Shown one piece after another: positions 9,361 through 16,437 of a stretch of 64,000 nt of DNA. The DNA is from Endoryza foliicola. GTDB taxonomy: Bacteria; Bacteroidota; Bacteroidia; Chitinophagales; Chitinophagaceae. The stretch's first letter is position 1, and every line of letters begins with the position of its first letter. A model generated the notes under the pieces. The model was not told the origin of the DNA. It saw only the letters and a list, made by a program, of their open reading frames with translations, and did not search any database. A program made the translations under genes and the position numbers. The DNA lies in NCBI GenBank assembly GCA_965226965.1, contig OZ245715.1, positions 124,001 to 188,000 on the forward strand, read 5' to 3'.

Positions 9361-9424
9361 AGTAGGTGTTAGGCGTTAGGCCTTAGGCCTTAGGCTTTAG
9401 GTGTTAGGCGTTAGGCTTTAGGCA
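9361..9424 (+). repeat. TTAGG(C/T)-type short tandem repeat
   Basis: About nine units of six to eight bases (TTAGGCG, TTAGGCC, TTAGGCTT, TTAGGTG) follow the zincin stop codon directly. The same motif, as CCTAAAGCCTAA on one strand, recurs at 19650-19692, 20299-20345 and 23247-23284, always next to a gene end. Confidence 0.7.
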
Positions 9425-9493
9425 TTATTTTGTGAAGAGGGAGGATAGTGACATTGAAATTAGGGTTATCAATTTCGAATAGACTGTTAGAAT

Positions 9494-9529
9494 AAAAGCC
9501 CGCCGTTGATTTATCGCGGCGGGCTTTTT
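9494..9529 (+). terminator. Rho-independent terminator downstream of the zincin gene
   Basis: An 11-bp GC-rich stem (9495-9505 with 9516-9526; AAAGCCCGCCG and its complement) is followed by a T-run. It is preceded by A-rich sequence, so it could also act weakly on the other strand. Confidence 0.85.
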
Positions 9530-9548
9530 ATGTTTAAATATTGTAGCT

Positions 9549-9656
9549 GCGCGATTCATCGCGCAGTGGCAAAGCGATTCATCGCGCAGTGGCGAAGCGA
9601 TTTATCGCGCAGTTGCGAACCGATTTATCGCACAGTTTTCAAAGCGATTTCTCGCC
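9549..9656. repeat. Tandem 23-bp hairpin-forming repeat, about 4.5 copies
   Basis: Successive imperfect units of GCGATTCATCGCGCAGTGGC plus three to four bases diverge progressively from left to right. Each unit contains a small palindrome, GCGCGATTCATCGCGC in the first. The reading frame that crosses it is not protein-like. The rest of 9656-9802 is gene-free and holds AACTCAAAAACTTAAAACTC short repeats. Confidence 0.75.
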
Positions 9657-9802
9657 GAATAACAAGTGCCAATTTTTGAGCTACTTTAATGTGATGGATC
9701 ATAGTGATCCCAAAAAACAAAACGATGTTCTCAGGGCATACTATTTCTTCAATGCCCCAACTCAAAAACTCAAAAACTTAAAACTCAACAACTCTCCGGT
9801 TA

Positions 9803-10051
9803 TTACTCGCTCAAACGTGTAAACTCAGCACCATTGAAGATGCGACTCACAGCGATATCGCTCGACTCATTCCACTCACCTAAACGGGTGTCGGGAACGA
9901 TGCGCCAGAAGTTTTTCTTCTTCATATCTGCATAGTCTTTCCCACCAATAAATACACCCTTAATGGTTTTGCGCGTTTTGAAATGGATACTCACTGTTTT
10001 TTCGAGACGCTTCCCTGTTTCGAGAAACTTTTCAATTGCTTCGCTATTCAT
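9803..10051 (-). CDS. Short conserved-looking protein, possible Sm-like fold
   Basis: An 82-residue protein of unknown function. The middle (KTVSIHFKTRKTIKGVFIGG, then FWRIVP) looks like strands of a small beta-barrel of the Sm/Lsm type: a strand, a charged turn, a G-V-F-I strand, then a basic loop. That is my inference only. It lies 18 bases downstream of the DEAD-box helicase on the same strand and probably in the same transcript, which fits an RNA-linked role. No signal peptide or membrane segment. Confidence 0.65.
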   Translation of the reverse strand: MNSEAIEKFLETGKRLEKTVSIHFKTRKTIKGVFIGGKDYADMKKKNFWRIVPDTRLGEWNESSDIAVSRIFNGAEFTRLSE

Positions 10052-10069
10052 ATCGATACATTTAAAAAA

Positions 10070-11305
10070 TTAAACTTGCATAAACACTCGGCTTCTTCCC
10101 GATCTTTTACGAGAAGGCTGAGCACTTGAATTTCTAACATTATTGCCCGAGCTTACAGGAGCACCGAGGCTTTTTATTGCGAACGGATGATCCTGCACTA
10201 TTGGAAGATTTTTCTTGATCAATTTTTGAATATCGGTCAAGAAAGGTTTTTCGCTCCAATCGCAAAAGCTCAATGAAGTACCTTCGGCGCCGGCTCTTCC
10301 TGTTCTACCAATACGGTGTACATAGGTTTCCGGAACATTGGGTAAATCGAAATTGATGACATGGGTCAATCCATCTACGTCAATTCCGCGAGCTGCAATA
10401 TCAGTAGCCACTAGCACACGGGTTTTACCCGACTTGAAATTCTCCAAGGCTTCTTGGCGCCTGTTTTGAGACTTGTTACCGTGGATCGCTTCTGCAGTGA
10501 TGCCAGCTTTTACAAGGCTCTTGGTCAATTGATCGGCTTTGAATTTCATTTGAATGAAAACAAGAACCGATTTAATATCGCTGTCTTGCAATAAGTTCTT
10601 AAGAAGATCGAGCTTATCTTTCTTCTCTACGAAATATACAAATTGCTCAATTCGATCTGCAGTAGACGAAACGGGTGTTACTTCTACTTTTACGGGGTCC
10701 ACCAATAGTCGATCAGCTAACTGCTTTATAGCAGGTGCCATGGTAGCAGAGAAAAACAAGCTTTGTTTTTGTTCCGGGAGTCGAGCAATGATGCGCTTTA
10801 CATCTTCTACAAAACCCATATCAAGCATGCGATCGGCTTCATCAAGTACAAAGAACTTAACATGTTTAAGGTTAATATAACCTTGTTGCATTAGGTCTTT
10901 CAATCGACCCGGTGTTGCCACCAAAATATCAACTCCGTTTCTCAAGCTCATTACTTGAGAATACTGAGAAACGCCACCAAAAATAACGGTGTGTCTAATT
11001 TTGGTATGAGAACCGTATGCTTCAATGCTCTCTCCAATTTGGATCGCCAATTCGCGTGTAGGCGAAAGGATGAGAACAGAGGGTGCACCTGATTTGCGTT
11101 CTATTTTATTTTCGATCAGTAATTGCAAAATAGGGATTACGAATGCGGCTGTTTTACCGGTACCGGTTTGTGCACAGCCGAGCACATCTTTTCTGTCAAG
11201 AACAGCCGGAATAGCTTTTTCTTGAATGGGGGTAGGATTGGTATATCCTTCGTTCTTAAGAGCTCTTAAAATAGGCTCTATAAGATCTAAATCATTAAAT
11301 GTCAT
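10070..11305 (-). CDS. DEAD-box ATP-dependent RNA helicase, RhlE-like
   Basis: A 411-residue helicase that unwinds RNA duplexes with ATP. All motifs are present: Q motif (PTPIQEKAIP, about 24-33), motif I AQTGTGKT (45-52), Ia PTRELA, Ib TPGR, II D155-E-A-D158, III S186-A-T, then TDIAARGID and HRIGRTGRAG (330-339). The C-terminal tail is basic and Ser/Arg/Asn-rich, as in RhlE/CsdA relatives. It is followed by the 82-aa gene, and lies among cold-shock-domain and RRM genes on the same strand, so a role in cold adaptation or ribosome/RNA remodelling is likely. The 175-base leader contains two 9-bp hairpins. Confidence 0.93.
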   Translation of the reverse strand: MTFNDLDLIEPILRALKNEGYTNPTPIQEKAIPAVLDRKDVLGCAQTGTGKTAAFVIPILQLLIENKIERKSGAPSVLILSPTRELAIQIGESIEAYGSHTKIRHTVIFGGVSQYSQVMSLRNGVDILVATPGRLKDLMQQGYINLKHVKFFVLDEADRMLDMGFVEDVKRIIARLPEQKQSLFFSATMAPAIKQLADRLLVDPVKVEVTPVSSTADRIEQFVYFVEKKDKLDLLKNLLQDSDIKSVLVFIQMKFKADQLTKSLVKAGITAEAIHGNKSQNRRQEALENFKSGKTRVLVATDIAARGIDVDGLTHVINFDLPNVPETYVHRIGRTGRAGAEGTSLSFCDWSEKPFLTDIQKLIKKNLPIVQDHPFAIKSLGAPVSSGNNVRNSSAQPSRKRSGRSRVFMQV

Positions 11306-11480
11306 TTTCTAAAATTTATACTAAAACACTATAAGGCTTCAAAAAAATTCTTCAGTATCCACTGCCTTATAGCATTGTATATTAAAATGGAACGAAAAAT
11401 GTGTTCAGTTTATGTAACTGGTTTCTAATTCAACTGAACAACGAATTACTGATACATGAGTAGCAGACTAACGGGCAGAA
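11306..11480 (-). promoter_or_regulatory. Structured leader of the DEAD-box helicase gene
   Basis: Two inverted repeats can form hairpins in the leader RNA: CTATAAGGC (11329-11337) with 11364-11372, and TGTTCAGTT (11402-11410) with 11432-11440. Long folded leaders are typical of cold-induced helicase and cold-shock genes. I see no clear terminator, so this is offered as a possible temperature- or self-regulating 5' region. Confidence 0.4.
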
Positions 11481-11927
11481 CTAATTTAATTTCTTTACAT
11501 TAATAGCGGTTGCGCCTTTCACACTTTTTTCTGTATCGAACATTACTTTATCGGTAATAACCAGTGGCTCTATCATATTGCTATGATGCACAAAGAACTT
11601 CTCGCGCGATTTCTTATCTATAATAAATCCGTATCCTTTTTCTGTATTGTAGAATTCGAGTACGCCTGTTCTTGTGGTATTGCGAACATTGCCTTCGGGA
11701 ATCTGAATGATGATGTCTTCGGCATTCACTACTTTGCGGTTGCGAGGATCGGGGGGAGTATTGGTGATGTTGCCATCTTCATCCACATACGCGATCATAT
11801 CGTCTAAGCTCTTTCCCTTATTGGAATTGGCTTTGCGTTCTTCTCTCTTAACGAGTTTATCGTTACGCTTTTTTACTTTCTGTTGTTGCTTTGCTTTTTT
11901 ATTAAAGGTTTCTTTTGATTTTGCCAT
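11481..11927 (-). CDS. Cold-shock-domain protein with basic N-terminal tail
   Basis: A 148-residue protein. Residues 1-45 are very rich in Lys/Gln/Arg, a likely RNA-contact tail. Residues 83-148 form a cold-shock domain with RNP1-like KGYGFIID and RNP2-like KFFVHHSNM. CSD proteins bind single-stranded RNA and melt secondary structure. This is about twice the length of a bare Csp. It shares its strand and neighbourhood with the helicase, the 82-aa protein and the RRM protein. A 185-base leader with hairpins precedes it. Confidence 0.88.
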   Translation of the reverse strand: MAKSKETFNKKAKQQQKVKKRNDKLVKREERKANSNKGKSLDDMIAYVDEDGNITNTPPDPRNRKVVNAEDIIIQIPEGNVRNTTRTGVLEFYNTEKGYGFIIDKKSREKFFVHHSNMIEPLVITDKVMFDTEKSVKGATAINVKKLN

Positions 11928-12112
11928 AAATAATTAAAACAGATGAACAGTTCAGTGGTAGTTGAACTGATAAAAATTCCGGGTAGATGGGAACTATTAT
12001 TACACTAAAAAAATAACAGTTCCCATGTTACCGGGAGTTTGAGTGTGCCTTTTGAGGGGCGAAAGAAACGACCAACATCGTATTCTTACAGTACTATCAA
12101 TATATTAATAGC
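11928..12112 (-). promoter_or_regulatory. Structured leader of the cold-shock-domain gene
   Basis: An 8-bp stem TGGGAACT (11988-11995) pairs with 12018-12025, and CCGG blocks at both flanks could lengthen it with bulges. A second hairpin (CAGTTCA with TGAACTG, about 11948-11970) lies nearer the start codon. The layout suggests a regulated 5' region; no promoter was assigned. Confidence 0.4.
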
Positions 12113-12394
12113 TTACCATCTTCCTCTGCTGCTGTTGTTATTGCTGCGCGGTTCTTTTTCACGTGCTTGTGAAACAGAAATGGCGCGGCCAGCTACTTCC
12201 TTAGAATGAAGCGCCGACATTGCTTTGGACGCATCTGCTTCAACATCCATTTCAACAAATCCAAAACCACGGCTACGCCCAGTTTCACGATCAGTAATTA
12301 CTTTGGCAGAAGATACAGCTCCAAAAGGTTCAAAAAGTTTTCTCAGGTCTTCATCAGAAACTTGAAAACCCAAATTAGAAACATACATGTTCAT
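12113..12394 (-). CDS. RRM-type RNA-binding protein
   Basis: A 93-residue single RRM protein. RNP2 is MYVSNL (3-8) and RNP1 is RGFGFVEM (42-49); the C-terminal tail is Arg/Asn/Ser-rich (SNNNSSRGRW). Such small glycine-rich-type RRM proteins occur widely in Bacteroidota and cyanobacteria and are often cold-induced. It is the first of four RNA-binding genes transcribed leftwards. The 245 bases upstream before the repeat at 12640 hold no gene. Confidence 0.9.
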   Translation of the reverse strand: MNMYVSNLGFQVSDEDLRKLFEPFGAVSSAKVITDRETGRSRGFGFVEMDVEADASKAMSALHSKEVAGRAISVSQAREKEPRSNNNSSRGRW

Positions 12395-12639
12395 AATCGA
12401 TCATTTAAATAATAAAAATATAATGCGATGACCAGAGAGCTGCAGCAAGGAGAAAAGAGGAGATAAAACGATTACTTTTAGCAGAGTAACAATTAAGGCT
12501 GATCCTGACTGAATGATGAAGAACTATTGATCATTACAACGAAAATACGCTTTTATTTCCGCTTTGCCTATTTTATTATTGTAGGGAAACTGTTAAATGA
12601 GGGTAAAGAGCTGGGAATCAGGGAGAGGGTTTTAGGTTT

Positions 12640-13003
12640 TGAATTAAAATACATTCACCGCGGGAGTGCGCCAAGAGCGCGAAGGAGTCGCGAAGTTTTT
12701 TTTCCTCAGCTTTTTTTACCGCAGCGGCGCAGCGCCCTATTCTCTCTCTGTATTTCGTCGTTTCCTCGTCTCCTCGTTCCTGTATCTCCCCCTGTTCTTC
12801 CCCTTGCTCTTTCTTTGTATTTCTTCGTTCCTCGTCTCCTCTTATCCTCTATCCTGTATTCCTCCGTGCCTCCAAAACTCCGTGGTTTTTTCACCGCAGC
12901 GGCGCCGCGTTCGCAGCGGTTTCGCAGCGCCTCTGTTCTTTCACTGTATTTCCTCGTTCCTCGTCTCCTCTTATCCTCTTTCCTGTATTCCCCCCTCACA
13001 ATC
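12640..13003 (+). repeat. Composite CCGCAGCG/polypyrimidine dispersed repeat
   Basis: It opens with AAAATACATTCACCGCGG, then CGCGAAGGAGTCGCGAAG. CACCGCAGCGGCGCAGCG blocks follow, alternating with C/T-only tracts (TATTTCCTCGTTCCTCGTC, TCCTCTTATCCTC). The same modules recur at 13966, 14341, 17590 (inverted), 21748, 22985 (inverted) and 60755. Frames that cross it give only Ser/Phe/Leu/Pro-rich translations and are not genes. Confidence 0.8.
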
Positions 13004-13068
13004 AATCACTTACAAATCCATCAATCTCATTTATCAATTATTATTTATTTATTTTCACTATTTATTTA

Positions 13069-13097
13069 TTGTTTTTCAATAAATTTTTCTATGTTTG
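13069..13097 (+). promoter_or_regulatory. Bacteroidota-type promoter of the DUF2975 gene
   Basis: A TTG at 13069-13071, an 18-base spacer and TATGTTTG at 13090-13097 match the -33 TTTG / -7 TAnnTTTG consensus. The predicted start point is about 13104, 12 bases before the ATG at 13116. Confidence 0.55.
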
Positions 13098-13115
13098 TGC
13101 TCTCAAACAAACAAT

Positions 13116-13655
13116 ATGAAAAAGAACACCAGCATCCTCATTCCCATAATGCACGTCATCTCTTGGTTGGCATTTGTTGGCGCAAGTATCAAAGCGGGAG
13201 CGATACTCACCTCCTACTTAGTGAGCATATTCGGGAACAAAATAGCTTCCGAAAACATGTACCTCTCACTCAACTTGTCGCAATTAATGAATCAAGACAT
13301 AGTCGCCTATAGTATCCTAAGTATTCTAGTCATCGGTGTTTTAGTGATGGAAGCACTCCTATGCTACCAAGTGATTCGCATCTTTTTGAAAATAGATTTC
13401 AGCAAGCCTTTTCAAATCCAAGTAGAGAAAATCATCATGAACATGAGCGTAATAGCGCTGTTTGTAGGAATTCTCTGCAAACTTAGTAGCGGCTTCGCGA
13501 AGCGCTACACCGATGAAGGCATGAGCTTCCCGCATCTGAATGAACATATTGGCGTGGGCGACGCTTTCCTTTATTTCGCCGGAATTCTTTTCGTGATCGA
13601 CATCGTATTCCGCAAAGGAATTGAACTACAAACCGAAAATGACTTAACTGTTTAA
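13116..13655 (+). CDS. DUF2975 family membrane protein
   Basis: A 179-residue inner-membrane protein with four hydrophobic helices (about 8-35, 60-85, 105-125, 150-170). The pattern ILSILVIGVLVMEALLCYQV followed by FSKPFQ and, at the end, GIELQTENDLTV matches the DUF2975 family, whose function is unknown. I chose the ATG at 13116, seven codons inside the open frame, because it follows the promoter and begins MKKNTS. It is almost always paired with a small XRE regulator, as here: the next gene starts 2 bases after its stop. Confidence 0.82.
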   Translation: MKKNTSILIPIMHVISWLAFVGASIKAGAILTSYLVSIFGNKIASENMYLSLNLSQLMNQDIVAYSILSILVIGVLVMEALLCYQVIRIFLKIDFSKPFQIQVEKIIMNMSVIALFVGILCKLSSGFAKRYTDEGMSFPHLNEHIGVGDAFLYFAGILFVIDIVFRKGIELQTENDLTV

Positions 13656-13657
13656 CC

Positions 13658-13876
13658 ATGCCCATAGTAGTAAACCTCGACGTAATGATGGCCAAGCGAA
13701 AGATTTCGTTGAACGAGCTTTCCGATAAAGTGGGACTAACGCTTTCCAACCTATCCATTCTAAAAACAGGAAAAGCCAAAGCCATTCGCTTCAGCACACT
13801 TGAAGCCATTTGCGAAGTATTGAATTGTCAGCCGGGTGATATATTGGAATACCGAGAGGAAGGGGAAGAGTTCTAA
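13658..13876 (+). CDS. Small XRE/Cro-CI-type transcriptional regulator
   Basis: A 72-residue helix-turn-helix protein of the YozG/YoaS-partner type: MMAKRKISLNELSDKVGLTL forms the first helices, and SILKTGKAKAIRFSTLEAIC and CQPGDILEYRE complete the fold. It begins two bases after the DUF2975 stop, so both are one operon. By family habit it binds its own promoter; the candidate at 13069-13097 would be the target. Confidence 0.88.
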   Translation: MPIVVNLDVMMAKRKISLNELSDKVGLTLSNLSILKTGKAKAIRFSTLEAICEVLNCQPGDILEYREEGEEF

Positions 13877-13965
13877 ATTCATAGGAGAGCTTATTGGAAC
13901 TTTTTCACCAATTCCTACTCTTCTTCCGTAATACTCATCAAGGTTCCATGAGTTGGATTGAAATC

Positions 13966-14340
13966 TTTGGGTTAAAATACATTCACCGCAGCGTGCGCCA
14001 AGTCCGCGAAGGAGTCGTAAAGTATTTTTACCTCAGTATTTTTTTCACCGCAGCGGCCCAGCGTTCGCAGCGCCCTTGTTCTTTCACTGTGTTTCCTCGA
14101 TTCCCATTTCATTTATCATGTCGCCCCGATGGGGCTAAAAATTGGTTGCGAATTCTTATTGTTTACTACAATCATTTCGCCCCTACGGGGCTGGTTTGCT
14201 GCGGTGGTAGTCCTCTGTATTTCCTCGTTCGTCGTTTCCTCGTCTCCTCGTTCCTGTATTCCTCCGTGCCTACGAAACTCCGTGGTTTTTTCACCGCAGC
14301 GTCGCAGCGTTCGCAGCGATAACGCAGCGCAAAATACAAA
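13966..14340 (+). repeat. Composite dispersed repeat with REP-like palindromes
   Basis: CACCGCAGCGTGCGCCAAGT and GAAGGAGTCG are followed by a block (14101-14225) with two short palindromes, CGCCCCGATGGGGC and CGCCCCTACGGGGC, set about 60 bases apart. Polypyrimidine tracts and CCGCAGCG blocks follow. The whole arrangement recurs inverted at 17755-18035, so the twin-cupin operon lies inside a roughly 4-kb stem-forming pair. Confidence 0.78.
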
Positions 14341-14764
14341 CCTCCATGCCTCCGTGGTTTGTATTCCTCCGCGCAGCGGCTTTGCGTCCTTAAGTAAACG
14401 ACTCTTCGAAAATCAAACTGCTAAAAACTTAACTAACTTCAACCTCTCCGACCTTCAACCACAATTCCTTTGCGTTAAAATACATTCACCGCAGCGTGCG
14501 CCAAGTCCGCGAAGGAGTCGCAAAGTATTTTTTCCTCAGTATTTTTTCACTGCAGCGTCCCTTTTCTTTCTCTGTATTTCCTCGTTCTTCTTATCCTCGT
14601 TTCCTCTTTCCTCTTTTCCTCCATGCCTCCGTGGTTTGTATTCCTCCGCGCAGCGGCTTTGCGTCCTTAAGTAAACGACTCTTCGAAAATCAAACTGCTA
14701 AAAACTTAACTAACTACAACCTCTCCAACTTTCAACCTCAAAACCTTTGCGTTAAAATACATTC
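14341..14764 (+). repeat. Direct duplication, 277-bp period
   Basis: Bases 14341-14487 recur at 14618-14764 with few changes (for example TTCAACC against TACAACC). The unit includes CCTCCATGCCTCCGTGGTTT, CTTAAGTAAACGACTCTTCG and CAAACTGCTAAAAACTTAAC, and ends in AAAATACATTC, the opening of the composite repeat. The second copy runs into the 3' end of the cupin gene at 14787. No gene lies in 13877-14786. Confidence 0.82.
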
Positions 14765-14786
14765 TCCGCCGAAGGCGGACCACCCC

Positions 14787-15344
14787 TCACCTAATCAACC
14801 CAAACCGCTCCACAATCGCCCCTCTCCTCTCCGGAAATCCTACCATCCCAAACCTTTCATGCAAATCGTGCATCCTCTTGGCAATGCCGGGATCACGAGG
14901 TGTAAGCTTTTGCTGCTGCATTTCAGGTATGATTCGATGAAACATTTCCTCCAAGTACTCCTCAAAGTTTTGATTGAAATACATATCAATGGCTCTAAAA
15001 GTCTTTTCAGTATTATTGAAAAAAGTATGCACAATGCCTCTCGGACGCAAATGCCATCCACCCGCCGGCACTTCAATAAATTTATCTTCGATCATCACCG
15101 TAGCAGTGCCTTCCAATACATACATCAACTCATCAAGATCTTTGTGGTAATGTGGTGCGGGACCCATCTTCTTCGCAGCAACCGCATATTCAACACATGA
15201 AAATTGACTGTTGGTTTGACTACTTCTTACCAACGTACGAATATCCATTCCGCCCGGACCCGGTTGTACCGGCGCCTCCGGAGCTACATAAAAAGGAAGC
15301 AATTGATTTAAATCCATAGTGCTAGAACTTTTATAGTCGTTCAT
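14787..15344 (-). CDS. Cupin-domain protein, cytoplasmic twin
   Basis: A 185-residue single-domain cupin. Metal-binding positions are seen in APHYHKDLDELMYVLEG (cupin motif 1: H-x-H-x(5)-E-type) and PRGIVHTFFNN (motif 2 His). It is closely similar along its length to the cupin at 15771-16427: both share MGPAPH, ELM, GGWHLRPR, FRAIDMYFNQNFE, RDPGIAKRM-like stretches. This copy has no signal peptide. Its start overlaps the preceding gene by 14 bases, so it is the last gene of a four-gene operon. The substrate is unknown. Confidence 0.85.
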   Translation of the reverse strand: MNDYKSSSTMDLNQLLPFYVAPEAPVQPGPGGMDIRTLVRSSQTNSQFSCVEYAVAAKKMGPAPHYHKDLDELMYVLEGTATVMIEDKFIEVPAGGWHLRPRGIVHTFFNNTEKTFRAIDMYFNQNFEEYLEEMFHRIIPEMQQQKLTPRDPGIAKRMHDLHERFGMVGFPERRGAIVERFGLIR

Positions 15345-15777
15345 AAATAGTAATGAGTTGTTTCACTTTTGTGCCGGTTACCTTATTCTCCTCTGCTGTA
15401 TACAGATGCGTCAAAATCATCTTGTTTCCGCTAAACGTAACCGTGTAACTTGTTTTTACATTGCCTTGATTCTTCATTTCTAGGGTTAACAAATTGCCGC
15501 TTTGTTGCCAGTTTGCCCTTCCCATTTTGTCGATCATTTCACATTCTTTTGTAGACTGAGAATAATGCGTTCCATCAGCTTTGAAAATGTAAACCGTATT
15601 TACAACGCAAGGCATGTTTTTTACCAGTGTTGCCTGCAAGTCTTCTTTCTTTCCATCAAGGTATTCGAGCGTGGTTGAAAGTCGTTTCCAACTACCTACA
15701 ATAGATTGCGCATTTACTTGCATAAATGCCATCGTGAACACCAAAAGCAAACAGCGTTTTAATATTGATACTACCAT
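15331..15777 (-). CDS. Exported lipocalin-like small protein
   Basis: A 148-residue protein with a signal peptide (MVVSILKRCLLLVFTMAF, cleavage near VNAQ). The mature part starts SIVGSWKRLS, a motif typical of lipocalin-like domains in Bacteroidota, and continues in alternating strands with two conserved-looking cysteines (MPCVVN and KECEMI). It lies between the two cupin genes and overlaps both (7 bases upstream, 14 bases downstream), which argues for coupled synthesis and a shared task. Binding partner or ligand is unknown. Confidence 0.7.
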   Translation of the reverse strand: MVVSILKRCLLLVFTMAFMQVNAQSIVGSWKRLSTTLEYLDGKKEDLQATLVKNMPCVVNTVYIFKADGTHYSQSTKECEMIDKMGRANWQQSGNLLTLEMKNQGNVKTSYTVTFSGNKMILTHLYTAEENKVTGTKVKQLITIYERL

Positions 15778-16427
15778 AGTCCATATTTTTTAATAATCAA
15801 CTCTCTTTGTTTTGGGAATTCGGTGATGCCAAATTTGGCATGCAGTGCATCCATTCTTTTTGCGATGGCCGGGTCGCGCATGGTTGCTTTCTGGGCAATC
15901 ATATCGGGAATGATTTTATAATACAATTCCTCGAGGTAGTCTTCAAAGTTTTGATTGAAGTACATATCAATTGCTCTAAAAGGCTTATTGGTATTATTGA
16001 AAAAAGTGTGAGTCATATTTCGAGGTCGCAAGTGCCAACCACCGGCCGGAATTTCATACACCGTATCCTCCACCATAACCGAAGCGGTTCCTTCCACTAC
16101 AAACATCAATTCATCCAATTCTTTGTGCAAATGCGGCGCAGGACCCATTTTCTTAGCAGCCACTGCAAATTCAACACTGGAAAATTGAAGATTGGTTTGA
16201 CTGCTTCTCACAAGGGTTCTAATGTTCAATCCAACTTTACCGGGCTCCAAGGGCGCCGAGGGTGGAACAAGGAAAGGTTTCAATCCATCGTTTGTAAATG
16301 ATGGAGGCAAAGTACTCGCTTGATTTTCCGCCATCAACATTGAGGGCATAAAACTGAATCCTGAGATCGCAAGCAGCATTTTCTGAATGGCGACTCTTCT
16401 AGAAGTATCTGATGTATTCAAATTCAT
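15771..16427 (-). CDS. Cupin-domain protein, exported twin with Tat-like leader
   Basis: A 218-residue cupin similar to the one at 14787-15344 (same APHLHKELDELMFVVEG and RNMTHTFFNN motifs). It differs by an N-terminal extension of about 40 residues: SRRVAIQKMLLAISGFSFMP, a twin-arginine plus hydrophobic stretch that looks like a Tat signal. Tat export would fit a cupin that takes its metal in the cytoplasm. So the operon seems to make one exported and one cytoplasmic form of the same enzyme. The Tat call is by eye. Confidence 0.85.
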   Translation of the reverse strand: MNLNTSDTSRRVAIQKMLLAISGFSFMPSMLMAENQASTLPPSFTNDGLKPFLVPPSAPLEPGKVGLNIRTLVRSSQTNLQFSSVEFAVAAKKMGPAPHLHKELDELMFVVEGTASVMVEDTVYEIPAGGWHLRPRNMTHTFFNNTNKPFRAIDMYFNQNFEDYLEELYYKIIPDMIAQKATMRDPAIAKRMDALHAKFGITEFPKQRELIIKKYGLW

Positions 16428-16437
16428 GTTGACTGTT

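Noticed and set aside
9361..9424. Telomere-like repeat or chromosome end
   Set aside because: The TTAGGC likeness is chance; the array is short, irregular and internal.
9549..9656. CRISPR array
   Set aside because: Units are contiguous with no spacers of constant length, and no cas genes are present.
9589..9822. 77-codon frame through the 23-bp tandem array
   Set aside because: It reads repeat units and has no signal, domain or promoter.
12527..13312. Long open frames in two phases across the composite repeat
   Set aside because: Translations are Ser/Phe/Leu/Pro-rich because of polypyrimidine tracts, the frames overlap each other and the real DUF2975 gene, and they lack any domain.
14129..15200. 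Open frames of 142-234 codons in the repeat field before the cupin gene
   Set aside because: They translate repeat modules (for example the same stretch twice 277 bases apart) and one runs antisense through the cupin gene.
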